This document shows positions 1 through 7,623 of a stretch of DNA of 64,000 nt, piece by piece. The stretch lies in contig JAZKHT010000003.1 of assembly GCA_040385245.1 (NCBI GenBank), positions 248,001-312,000 of the forward strand, given 5' to 3'. The notes under the pieces were generated by a model. It had not been told where the DNA came from. It worked only from the letters and a program-made list of their open reading frames with translations, and did no database searches. Both the position numbers and the translations under genes were made by a program. Every line of letters starts with the position of its first letter. The first letter of the stretch is position 1. The stretch comes from JAZKHT01 sp040385245 (lineage in GTDB: Bacteria; Pseudomonadota; Alphaproteobacteria; Rhodobacterales; Rhodobacteraceae).

Positions 1-708
1 ACTTGTGTGCACGACGTACAGCGGCACGCCCGCCATATCGGCGATCATGATGGCGCGGTTCGTTGCCTCTCCCTCTACCTGGGGGGGGCGGGAATAGGCG
101 TGCGCCTCGGGTCCGGTGTTTCCCGCGGCCAGCAGTTTGGCCGACAGTTCCGCCACCACATCGCCGTTTTCGGCATGGACCATCGCCAGCGCGCCCAGAT
201 CGCCACAGCGGCTGAAGCTGGCGAACAATTCGTCGTCGTTCACCATCAACGCGCCCTTGTAGGCCATGAAGTGCTTGAAGCTGGTCATCCCTGCCTTGAC
301 CGCCAACTCCATGTCCTGCCAGACTTTTTCGCCCCACCAGGTGATCGCCATGTGATAGCTGTAATCGCAGTTCGCGCGGCCCGATTTGTTGTGCCACATT
401 TGGGCGGCATCCATCAGCCCCTGCCCCTGCCCCGGCAGCACGAAATCGACCACCATCGTCGTGCCCCCCGCAAGGGCCGCACGGGTGCCGGATTCGAAAT
501 CATCTGCCGAATAGGTGCCCATGAAGGGCATCTCAAGGTGCGTGTGCGGATCAATCCCGCCGGGCATGACATAGCAGCCCGTGGCGTCGAGCGTGTCCCC
601 CCCCGACAGGTTCGCGCCGATCTCGGTGATGATGCCGCCCTCGATGCGCACATCCGCCTTGTAGGTCAGGTCAGCGGTGACGATGGTGCCGTTCTTGATG
701 ATGGTCAT
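1..708 (-). CDS. hydA: Dihydropyrimidinase (D-hydantoinase family), C-terminus cut off by window edge
   Basis: This is a cyclic amidohydrolase that opens 5,6-dihydrouracil or dihydrothymine to the N-carbamoyl beta-amino acid, the second step of reductive pyrimidine degradation in the cytoplasm. The visible 236 residues begin MTIIKNGTIV. They contain the first metal-binding pair in PGGIDPHTH (H55, H57), the lysine expected to be carboxylated in TSFKHFMAYK (about K145) and the third histidine in MVHAEN (about H178). The reading ends at YVVHTS, so roughly half of a usual 480-residue protein is missing. I chose the ATG at 708 because AGAGG lies 8 bases upstream; an in-frame ATG at 717 sits directly on that AGAGG. 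The gene follows the N-carbamoyl amidohydrolase gene on the same strand by 99 bp, consistent with one pathway operon. Confidence 0.93.
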   Translation of the reverse strand, partial: MTIIKNGTIVTADLTYKADVRIEGGIITEIGANLSGGDTLDATGCYVMPGGIDPHTHLEMPFMGTYSADDFESGTRAALAGGTTMVVDFVLPGQGQGLMDAAQMWHNKSGRANCDYSYHMAITWWGEKVWQDMELAVKAGMTSFKHFMAYKGALMVNDDELFASFSRCGDLGALAMVHAENGDVVAELSAKLLAAGNTGPEAHAYSRPPQVEGEATNRAIMIADMAGVPLYVVHTS

Positions 709-721
709 TCTGTTCATCCTC

Positions 722-739
722 TGAAAGCGCCCGCTTTCA
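722..739. repeat. 8-bp inverted repeat in the leader of hydA
   Basis: TGAAAGCG and CGCTTTCA are separated by two bases just upstream of the hydA ribosome binding site. In the hydA transcript they could form a small hairpin close to the start codon. No function can be assigned from sequence alone. Confidence 0.4.
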
Positions 740-807
740 TCTGTTCTTGACTATCCTACGGGGTTGTCCGCTGGCGGGCCATTGGTTTAGGCGCAACCGG
801 CGACCGT

Positions 808-2058
808 TCACCCCACCACCTCTGCCACCTCAAGCACCGCGTGGAACAGAACGTCCGTTCCGGCGGCGGCCCATTCGGGGGTAATGTCTTCGGCCTCGTT
901 ATGGCTCAACCCGTCCACGCAGGGGCACATGATCATCACGGTGGGGGCGACGCGGTTGATCCAGCAGGCGTCGTGACCGGCGCCGCTGACGATGTCCATG
1001 TGCGAATAGCCCAGCTTTTCCGCCGCCCCCCGCACCACCTTGACCAAAGAGGCATCAAAGGTCACGGGGTCGAAGTGGCCAACATCCTCGATTGCGCAGC
1101 CAAGGCCCAGTTCGGCGGCAACTGCGTGGGCGGCGCGCATCACTTCGGCCTTCATCGCGTCCAGTTTGGCCTGTTCGGGGCTGCGGATATCGACGGTGAA
1201 CACGACCTTGCCCGGTATCACGTTGCGGCTGTTGGGGAACACCTTGACCTGCCCCACCGCGCCCACGGCATTGGGCTGATGGCTCATCGCGATCTGGTGC
1301 ACGCGTTCGGTGATCCGCGCCATGCCAAGACCTGCGTTCACCCGCATGTGCATCGGCGTGCTGCCGGTGTGGGCGTCCTTGCCGGTCAGGGTGATTTCCA
1401 GCCACCACAGGCCCTGCCCGTGGGTGACGACGCCGATATCTTTCCCCTCGGCCTCAAGTATCGGGCCTTGTTCGATGTGCAATTCCAGCATGGCGTGCAT
1501 CTTGCGTGCGCCCACCACCTCGGTTCCGACCCAGCCGATGAGGGCCAACTCGTCCCCGAACACCTTGCCGTCCAGATCGCGGCGGGCATAGGCATAGTCC
1601 TGCGTGTGGATGCCCGCAAAGACGCCAGACGCCAGCATGGCCGGGGCAAAGCGCGCGCCTTCCTCGTTCGTCCAGTTGGTCACGACGATGGGGTGGCGGG
1701 TCTGGATGCCGGTGTCGTTCAGGGATCGAACCACCTCCAGCGCGCCAAGAACGCCCAAGACGCCGTCGAACTTGCCGCCCGTGGGTTGGGTGTCCAGATG
1801 GCTGCCCATATAGACGGGCAGCGCGTCGGGGTCGGTGCCGGGGCGGGTGGCGAACATGTTGCCCATGGTATCGACACCCATCGTCAGACCCGCCGCCGCA
1901 CACCAGCGCGCAAAGAGATGCCGCCCCTCGCCGTCGGCATCGGTCAGGGTCTGGCGGTTGTTGCCGCCCGCGATGCCGGGGCCGATCTGCGCCATCTCCA
2001 TCAGGCTGTCCCACAGGCGTTGCGGGTTGATCCGAAGGTTTTCCCCGGGGGCTGGCAT
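808..2058 (-). CDS. M20-family N-carbamoyl-beta-alanine amidohydrolase (beta-ureidopropionase/hydantoinase-type)
   Basis: This Zn-dependent amidohydrolase of the allantoate amidohydrolase/N-carbamoyl amino acid hydrolase family (416 aa, usual length about 410) likely releases CO2 and ammonia from N-carbamoyl-beta-alanine, the third step of reductive pyrimidine catabolism. Visible metal and catalytic motifs are GSHLDT (H87, D89), GGKFDG (D98), NEEGARF (E132/E133), ELHIEQGP (H194) and the C-terminal GLSHNEAE (H386). I took the ATG at 2058 because GGGAGAG precedes it; an in-frame ATG at 2118 would add 20 basic residues unlike the family. The pairing with dihydropyrimidinase downstream supports the pyrimidine role over allantoate. 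Transcription would start in the operator-bearing gap shared with the TetR gene. Confidence 0.9.
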   Translation of the reverse strand: MPAPGENLRINPQRLWDSLMEMAQIGPGIAGGNNRQTLTDADGEGRHLFARWCAAAGLTMGVDTMGNMFATRPGTDPDALPVYMGSHLDTQPTGGKFDGVLGVLGALEVVRSLNDTGIQTRHPIVVTNWTNEEGARFAPAMLASGVFAGIHTQDYAYARRDLDGKVFGDELALIGWVGTEVVGARKMHAMLELHIEQGPILEAEGKDIGVVTHGQGLWWLEITLTGKDAHTGSTPMHMRVNAGLGMARITERVHQIAMSHQPNAVGAVGQVKVFPNSRNVIPGKVVFTVDIRSPEQAKLDAMKAEVMRAAHAVAAELGLGCAIEDVGHFDPVTFDASLVKVVRGAAEKLGYSHMDIVSGAGHDACWINRVAPTVMIMCPCVDGLSHNEAEDITPEWAAAGTDVLFHAVLEVAEVVG

Positions 2059-2139
2059 CTGTCTCTCCCTGTGGCCGGGGCGTCTGGTGCGCCCCTTGCT
2101 GCGAAGAACGGTGTCCAAGCACGTTGAACGACTCGTTTC

Positions 2140-2155
2140 CTGACCGTATGGTCAG
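2140..2155. promoter_or_regulatory. RutR-type operator, site 1
   Basis: CTGACCGTATGGTCAG is an imperfect palindrome matching 11 of the 14 specified bases of the E. coli RutR box TTGACCA-N2-TGGTCAA. It lies between the amidohydrolase gene and the divergent TetR gene, so it is well placed to control the pyrimidine operon. Confidence 0.65.
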
Positions 2156-2173
2156 AGACAAGCGCACCACAAC

Positions 2174-2189
2174 CTGACCATCCGGTCAA
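2174..2189. promoter_or_regulatory. RutR-type operator, site 2
   Basis: CTGACCATCCGGTCAA matches 12 of the 14 specified bases of the RutR box. Its centre is 34 bp from site 1, about three helical turns, and it ends 20 bp before the TetR start codon, so it could mediate autoregulation. Confidence 0.65.
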
Positions 2190-2209
2190 CGAAAATGTCA
2201 AAGGATCAG

Positions 2210-2857
2210 ATGGACGCGACTGCCCGCATTTCGCGCAGATCAGGCGGCAAGCGCACGGATATCCGGCGCGAGAATGAACGTGTGATCCTGCAAGCCGCCG
2301 AAAAGGTCTTTGCCGAGGCGGGCTTTGGCGGCGCGACCATGCAGTTGATCGCGGATATGGCGGGGTTGCCCAAGGCGAACTTGCATTACTATTTCGCCAC
2401 GAAAGAGGATCTGTATCGCCGCGTCGTGCGCAACATCTTTGAAATCTGGCTGGATGCGGCCTCCAGTTTCGACGCGGCCACCGGCCCGGTCGAGGGGATC
2501 GGCGCCTATGTCGATGCCAAGATGGAAATCAGCCGCCGCCACCCCGATGGATCAAAGGTCTGGGCCTCCGAGGTGATGCACGGCGCGCCGGTCATTCAGG
2601 ATTATCTGGAAACCACCCTGCGCGACTGGACGGCGGGGCGCGCGGCGGTGATCCAGACATGGATCGATCAGGGCAAGATGGCCCCCGTCGATCCACGGCA
2701 TCTTTTGTACATGCTGTGGGCCACGACGCAGCATTACGCCGATTTCGGTCACCAGATCGAAACCCTGAACGACGGCCGTCCGCTGACCGAACGGCAATGG
2801 CGCGCGGCCAAGGACAGCGTGAAACAGATCATCCTGCGCGGCATTGGTGCTGCGTGA
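2210..2857 (+). CDS. TetR-family regulator, RutR-like, divergent from pyrimidine catabolism genes
   Basis: This is a DNA-binding repressor or activator of the RutR class (215 aa). The N-terminal TetR helix-turn-helix is clear (ILQAAEKVF, GGATMQLIADMAG, KANLHYYFATKEDLY). The C-terminal ligand domain has the WATTQHYADF segment, which closely resembles the WASTQHYADF segment of E. coli RutR, the uracil/thymine sensor. An ATG at 2195 is also in frame, but the ATG at 2210 has AAGGA four bases upstream, so I prefer it. The gene diverges from the pyrimidine genes across two RutR-like palindromes, which suggests it senses a pyrimidine or dihydropyrimidine and controls that operon. The effector is inferred. 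Confidence 0.85.
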   Translation: MDATARISRRSGGKRTDIRRENERVILQAAEKVFAEAGFGGATMQLIADMAGLPKANLHYYFATKEDLYRRVVRNIFEIWLDAASSFDAATGPVEGIGAYVDAKMEISRRHPDGSKVWASEVMHGAPVIQDYLETTLRDWTAGRAAVIQTWIDQGKMAPVDPRHLLYMLWATTQHYADFGHQIETLNDGRPLTERQWRAAKDSVKQIILRGIGAA

Positions 2858-2918
2858 AGATCAGCGTGCAGGTGTTTGTTTTCCCTTAAAAAAAATTAGA
2901 ATCTTATCGGGAAACCAT

Positions 2919-2937
2919 GAATTTTCTGCGAAAATTC
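2919..2937. repeat. AT-rich stem-loop GAATTTTC-TGC-GAAAATTC
   Basis: This is a perfect 8-bp stem with a TGC loop, about 60 bp after the TetR stop codon, in a locally A/T-rich stretch. Its design matches the stem-loop at 55107-55125. It could end the TetR transcript, though no U-tract follows. Confidence 0.5.
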
Positions 2938-3007
2938 GCAGCCAACCCTTGTCGCCCGCAAAACGCATCGTTACCCCTGTGTCCATCCATTCACCGGAAG
3001 GCCCGCC

Positions 3008-3451
3008 ATGGACATCGCCACGCTGGAAAGTCAGGAAACCCGCCTTGTCCTGCCCCGATTTACCGAAGATCAGGCCCTGTCGCTGGGTCTGGCGCTGATC
3101 GAGGCGGCGCGCGGGCGTCTGCCCATCGCCATCGACATCCGCACCCCGGACCGCACGCTGTTCCACATCTCGATGCGGGGGGCGTCAGCCATCAACGACC
3201 GCTGGGCCTTGCGCAAAAGCAACCTTGTGTTCGCCTTTGGGGCCTCCAGCATGTTGACGACGCTGCGCCTGCGGGACCGGGGCGAAACGCTGGCATACCA
3301 CGGCCTGCCCGAGGGCGAATTTGCCCTGTCGGGCGGCAGCGTTCCGATCCGTGTCGCGGGTGCGGGACTGATTGCCGCCGTCACCGTGTCGGGCCTGCCC
3401 GAGATGGAAGATCACGCGCTGGCGGTGCAAGCCTTGGGCGCGCTGGTTTAG
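3008..3451 (+). CDS. Heme-degrading/UPF0303-type domain protein (HbpS/DUF336-like)
   Basis: This small soluble protein of 147 aa resembles the UPF0303/GlcG-HbpS fold family. It has an N-terminal helix (DQALSLGLALIEAARG), the strand AIDIRTPDRTLFHISMRG, and a glycine-rich C-terminal part (FALSGGSVPIRVAGAGLIAAVTVSGLPEMED, residues about 104-135). Family members bind heme or small acids; the physiological role is generally not known. There is no signal peptide. GGAAG lies upstream of the ATG. It stands alone between the TetR gene and a small exported protein, so context gives no further clue. Confidence 0.7.
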   Translation: MDIATLESQETRLVLPRFTEDQALSLGLALIEAARGRLPIAIDIRTPDRTLFHISMRGASAINDRWALRKSNLVFAFGASSMLTTLRLRDRGETLAYHGLPEGEFALSGGSVPIRVAGAGLIAAVTVSGLPEMEDHALAVQALGALV

Positions 3452-3571
3452 GGTGAAATCCCTGTAATGCAACATATTGACGATTAACGTATATTAATGC
3501 GAAGATATGGTACAAGTCCCCGTGGCAGCGGTGTCGCACCACGCGGGCACGACTTATTCAGGAGGAATGCC

Positions 3572-4063
3572 ATGCGCGCCTTGGCCGCCATTATGATTGC
3601 CAGTCTTTTCATTCCCGCTGCTGCAGTGGCCGGTGTGCCGCCGCCCGTCACCACATCGACCACCGACACCGACACGCGCGCTTTCGTCGGCTTGAACTGG
3701 TCGTTCGGATCCGGCGGGACCAAGCCCGAAGGCATCGTTGGTCTGGCCCGCACCAAGACCGACAGCGACGGCGATGCAAAAGGCGTCAAGGCTGCTGTCC
3801 ACTTTGACTTCTCGAACGGGTTCGCCTTTGAAAAGCTGAAGCTGACGGGCCTTCTTGGCACGAACGAGGCGCAGGCCGAACTCGGCGGCGGTTATGACTT
3901 CGGGTCAGGGCTGTTCGGGACCGTTGGCGCTAACCTGCCCTACTTTGCGCTGGGGGCTGATGTGATGCTGTCGGGCGGCATCGAAGGCTATGCCGGCATC
4001 CACACGCTGGGCAAGACGAACGTTCCGGCCGAGGCTGTGGTCATTCTGCCGCCGCCTCCGTGA
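3572..4063 (+). CDS. Small exported beta-rich protein of unknown function
   Basis: I do not recognise this 163-aa protein as a named family. Residues 1-20 form a Sec signal peptide (MRALAAIMIASLFIPAAAVA, cleavage before G21). The mature part alternates glycines and aromatics (FVGLNWSFGSGG, ELGGGYDFGSGLFGTVGANL, MLSGGIEGYAGI), as in small outer-membrane barrel or porin-like proteins, and ends in a proline run. The ATG at 3572 is preceded by a strong GGAGG; upstream in-frame starts lack one and would hide the signal peptide. It probably resides in the periplasm or outer membrane. Confidence 0.7.
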   Translation: MRALAAIMIASLFIPAAAVAGVPPPVTTSTTDTDTRAFVGLNWSFGSGGTKPEGIVGLARTKTDSDGDAKGVKAAVHFDFSNGFAFEKLKLTGLLGTNEAQAELGGGYDFGSGLFGTVGANLPYFALGADVMLSGGIEGYAGIHTLGKTNVPAEAVVILPPPP

Positions 4064-4091
4064 TGCCGGTGCTGTGACCGAACCGCGCGTC

Positions 4092-4580
4092 ATGGCATAT
4101 CTACCCGGCCGAAGGGGCGTGCTGATCACAGCCCTTTCGGCCCTTTTCGTTTCGGGTTGGGCCGGGCGGTTTGCCAGTGCGCAACAGCCGGTTCCCCCCC
4201 ATGACCCGCGCACCCTAGCCGCGTTTCTGGACGTGCTGTTGCCCGATGACGGGGTGACGCCTGCCGCAAGCGCGCTTGGCGTGCCCGGCGGCATTGAGGA
4301 TATCGCCGGGGACGTCGAGCCCCTGCGCCGCCTGATCGCGCTTGCCTGCGACTGGCTGGATCAGGTGGCGGACGCGCCGTTTCACGTGCTTGCGGATGCG
4401 GATAAGCAGGCGATCGTCGCCTGGATGTCCACCGCCGACTACAATGAAATTCCGCGCCGGTTCTACCATCTGACGCGACAGTTGGCGGTAGAGCTGGCCT
4501 ATTCCCACGCCACAGGCGTTGCGGGCCTGCCGCTGGCCGCCGCACCGCAGCCGATGGGATACCCGCCGCCGTGGGGATGA
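4092..4580 (+). CDS. Gluconate 2-dehydrogenase subunit 3-like small subunit with Tat-type leader
   Basis: This 162-aa protein resembles the small subunit (subunit 3) that accompanies membrane-associated GMC flavoprotein dehydrogenases. The N-terminus carries a twin arginine followed by a hydrophobic stretch (GRRGVLITALSALFVSG) ending near ASA, as in Tat leaders that help export a folded flavoprotein partner. The mature part has the family-like DVLLPDDGVTPAASALGVPGGIE segment. The start is not certain: the ATG at 4092 has no good Shine-Dalgarno sequence, and a GTG at 4074 is possible. Its stop codon overlaps the start of the next gene as ATGA, so the two proteins are likely made as a complex. 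Confidence 0.7.
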   Translation: MAYLPGRRGVLITALSALFVSGWAGRFASAQQPVPPHDPRTLAAFLDVLLPDDGVTPAASALGVPGGIEDIAGDVEPLRRLIALACDWLDQVADAPFHVLADADKQAIVAWMSTADYNEIPRRFYHLTRQLAVELAYSHATGVAGLPLAAAPQPMGYPPPWG

Positions 4581-6223
4581 TCGTCGATGTGGTGATCGTG
4601 GGGGCCGGGGCGGGTGGGGCCGCCGCGGCCTTTGGCCTGTGCGAACAGGGGCTGTCGGTGCTGTTGCTGGACGCAGGCCCGCGCTTTGACCCGGTCACCG
4701 ACTACCCGCTGGATGCGCCCGGTTGGGAACGGCGCGGCTTTCCGGCCCCGAAGGGCAGTCGTGCCACCATTCGTTATGGCGATCTGGGCGATCTGGGCGA
4801 TGACGACGGTCTTGCCAGTTTCAACGCGGTCGCGGGCCGTCTGGGGGACGCGCGAAAGCGGATCGTGGGGGCGGGGTATTCACATGTCATGGGCGTCGGC
4901 GGCAGCACCCTGCATTACACGGGCGAGGCGCACCGGATGCACCCCGATGCCCTACGGCTGAACACCCTGACCGGAATGGGCACCGATTGGCCGCTGGATT
5001 ATGCGGCGTTGGAGCCGTTCTATACCCGCGTCGAACACCTGATTGGCGTGGCAGGTCCGGAGGATACGGGCGCGCGCTGGCGGTCTGCGCCCTATCCGCT
5101 GCCACCCCATCCGCTTGGCCCCGCAGCCCTGCGGTTGGTACAGGCGGGCGCGGCGCATGGCCTGACGTTTCAGCCCAACGCGCGGGCGGCGCTGTCGGAG
5201 CCCTATGAGGGCCGCCCGGCCTGCAACTATTGCGCCCAATGTCAGCGCGGTTGTCCCTTGGGCGACAAGGGTTCGGCGGATGTGACTTTTCTCCCCAAGG
5301 CGCAGGCGACGGGTCGCCTGACGCTGATCGCCGATGCGCCTGTGGTGGCGCTGCACACAGGGGCCAATGGTCGGATCGTGGCGCTGGATTATATCCACGA
5401 CGGCGCACGCACCCGGCAGGAGACGCCGGTTCTGGTGCTGGCCGGGGGGGCGGTGCAGACGCCGCGCCTGTTGCTGGCGCAGCGCGATGCCGATCATCCG
5501 CAGGGTCTGGCGAATGGGTCGGGCCAGGTCGGGCGCAACTTCATGGAGACGCTGGTCTGGGCCGCCACCGGCCTTGTGCCGGGGCTGACCGGCAGCCACC
5601 TTGGCCTGCCCGCCGATGCCGTGGCCTGGGATTTCAACGCGCCGGGGGCCGTTCCGGGTGCGGCGGGCGGCGTTCGGTTTACCCAAGCGGTGCAGGAAAT
5701 GGCGCTGACCGGTCCCGTCAGCTATGGCACGCGGTTGATCGACGGCTTTGGCGCGCCGTTCAAGGCGCGGTTGCGGCAGGCATTCGGATCGGCGCTGTCG
5801 GTGTCTGCCATCGCCGAGGTGATCCCCGACTCGCGCAGCCGCATCACCTTGCACGGAACCGAGACAGACGCGCACGGCCTGCCCCTGCCCGTCATCCAGT
5901 CCGTGCTGACCGACAACAGCCTGACCCTGCTGCGCTTCATGGCCGCCAAGGGGCGCACGTTGCTGCAATCCGCCGGGGTGGGGTCTGTGTTGGAACAGGC
6001 CACATCCTGGGACATGTTCGGGGCCACCCATGTCTTTGGCACTGCACGGATGGGCCATGACGCGGCGCAATCGGTGGTCAATCACACGGGGCGCTGCCAT
6101 GACCATGACAATCTGTGGATTGCGGATGCGAGTGTGTTTCCGTCATCGGGCGGGGGCGAAAGCCCGTCCCTGACCATTCAGGCGCTGGCCCTGCGCACCG
6201 CGCGCGCGATTGCCGCAGGCTGA
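4577..6223 (+). CDS. GMC-family FAD-dependent dehydrogenase, large subunit
   Basis: This glucose-methanol-choline flavoprotein (548 aa) oxidises an alcohol or sugar; the substrate is unknown. The N-terminal FAD-binding VVIVGAGAGGAAAAFGL motif starts at residue 5. A cysteine cluster CNYCAQCQRGCP lies at about residues 215-226, as in dehydrogenase-type GMC proteins where such cysteines hold an iron-sulfur cluster. The C-terminal HVFGTARMG supplies the catalytic histidine. Where many relatives have an asparagine in the last motif (NPSLT), this one has SPSLT within GGGESPSLTIQAL. It overlaps the subunit 3 gene (ATGA at 4577-4580). It lacks its own leader, so it probably rides with the Tat leader of its partner. 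Confidence 0.88.
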   Translation: MIVDVVIVGAGAGGAAAAFGLCEQGLSVLLLDAGPRFDPVTDYPLDAPGWERRGFPAPKGSRATIRYGDLGDLGDDDGLASFNAVAGRLGDARKRIVGAGYSHVMGVGGSTLHYTGEAHRMHPDALRLNTLTGMGTDWPLDYAALEPFYTRVEHLIGVAGPEDTGARWRSAPYPLPPHPLGPAALRLVQAGAAHGLTFQPNARAALSEPYEGRPACNYCAQCQRGCPLGDKGSADVTFLPKAQATGRLTLIADAPVVALHTGANGRIVALDYIHDGARTRQETPVLVLAGGAVQTPRLLLAQRDADHPQGLANGSGQVGRNFMETLVWAATGLVPGLTGSHLGLPADAVAWDFNAPGAVPGAAGGVRFTQAVQEMALTGPVSYGTRLIDGFGAPFKARLRQAFGSALSVSAIAEVIPDSRSRITLHGTETDAHGLPLPVIQSVLTDNSLTLLRFMAAKGRTLLQSAGVGSVLEQATSWDMFGATHVFGTARMGHDAAQSVVNHTGRCHDHDNLWIADASVFPSSGGGESPSLTIQALALRTARAIAAG

Positions 6224-6303
6224 TCGCGACACGGCGTCGCTTGTGCGTTTGACCGCAGCGCATCCGGCCCCCAAAGTGGGAAAAAATTGCCAGAGGGGCC
6301 ACC

Positions 6304-7623
6304 ATGACCAACACATCCCAATCCCTGTTCGAACGCGGCATGAAGGTGCTGGTCGAAGGGGTGTCCTCTGCCTCGCGCGGGCCTGCCACCTTTGGCGGGG
6401 CACCGCGCTACATGTCGCACGGGGCGGGCGCGCGGCTGTATGACGTGGACGGGCGCGAATATATCGACTGGATGATGGCCTTTGGTGCCCTGCCCCTTGG
6501 CCATGCCCACCCGGCAATCGTCGAGACGATCACCCGCGAGATCGCGCGCGGATCGCATTTCGCCACCGCGCTGGAGGTTGAGGTCGAGGTGGCCGAGATG
6601 CTGGTCGCCCTGCTGCCGCATGTGGACAAGGTGCGCTTTGCCAACACTGGGACCGAGGCCTGCATGGCCGCCTTCCGGCTGTGCCGGGGCCATACCGGGC
6701 GGCGCAAGATCATCAAGTTCGAAGGGCATTATCACGGCTGGTGGGACAGCGTGTTGCTGAACACCAACCCGATGCCCGCCGCCGCCCTTGGCCACCCCAA
6801 CAGCCCGATCCGCATCACCGACAGCTCCGGCATACTGGAGGGGGCGCTGGCCGACACCATCGTCGTGCGCTGGAACGATGTCGAGGCGTTGGAACGCGCG
6901 ATGGCGCTGCACGGGCCGGATGCGGCCTGTGTGGTGACCGAAGGCGTCATGTCCAACATGGGGGTGATCCCGCCCAAGCCGGGGTATCTGCACCGGATGC
7001 AGGAGCTGTGCCAGCAGTATGGCGCGCTGTTCTATCTGGATGAAACCGTGACAGGCTTTCGCCTTGCCGCCGGGGGCTGTGCGGAACTTTACGGTCTGAC
7101 GCCCGATATCGTGACCTATGGCAAGGCGCTGGGGGGTGGCTTGCCGATGGCGATGATCGGCGGGCGGGCGGATGTGATGGCGGGTCTGGAATGGGGCAAG
7201 GTCTTGCATTTCGGTACCCACAATGCCGGGCGACTGGCGTTGCATGTGACCAAAACCATGTTGGAAACCATGCTGGCCGATGATCAGGCCGGGTTCACGC
7301 GGATCAAGGATCTGGGGTTGAAGATGGCCGACACGGTGCGGCAGGTCGCGCGCACCTCGAACCGGCATGGCATCGTTGTGCAGGGGGTGAATTCGATGTT
7401 CCAGATCTTTTTCACCGACCAACCCGAGATCACCGATTACCGCGATTTCTGCACCCATGTAGACCGCGCCAAGTTCCGCGACTTTGCGCTGCGCCTGATG
7501 GACAAGGGCATTTACATGAACCCCTCCGCCACGCTGCATTCGCTGTCGTCGATCGTCCACACCGAGGCTGACATCGCCACAACCGCCAAAGCCATGGCCG
7601 AGGTGCTGGAGGAGATGCCATGA
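6304..7623 (+). CDS. Class III PLP aminotransferase, glutamate-1-semialdehyde aminomutase-like
   Basis: This PLP enzyme (439 aa) belongs to fold type I, subgroup III. It resembles glutamate-1-semialdehyde 2,1-aminomutase (GTEACMAAFRLCRGHTGR, the HYHGWWD motif, the PLP-contacting D246 in YLDETVTGFR, and Schiff-base K274 in YGKALGGGLP). It is not obviously the housekeeping HemL, because it sits in a catabolic-looking cluster and its stop overlaps the start of a ProC-like reductase gene (ATGA). GAGGGG precedes the ATG. Likely it moves an amino group on a small amino acid or beta-amino acid; the substrate cannot be read from sequence. A beta-alanine aminotransferase role alongside pyrimidine breakdown is possible but unproven. 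Confidence 0.82.
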   Translation: MTNTSQSLFERGMKVLVEGVSSASRGPATFGGAPRYMSHGAGARLYDVDGREYIDWMMAFGALPLGHAHPAIVETITREIARGSHFATALEVEVEVAEMLVALLPHVDKVRFANTGTEACMAAFRLCRGHTGRRKIIKFEGHYHGWWDSVLLNTNPMPAAALGHPNSPIRITDSSGILEGALADTIVVRWNDVEALERAMALHGPDAACVVTEGVMSNMGVIPPKPGYLHRMQELCQQYGALFYLDETVTGFRLAAGGCAELYGLTPDIVTYGKALGGGLPMAMIGGRADVMAGLEWGKVLHFGTHNAGRLALHVTKTMLETMLADDQAGFTRIKDLGLKMADTVRQVARTSNRHGIVVQGVNSMFQIFFTDQPEITDYRDFCTHVDRAKFRDFALRLMDKGIYMNPSATLHSLSSIVHTEADIATTAKAMAEVLEEMP

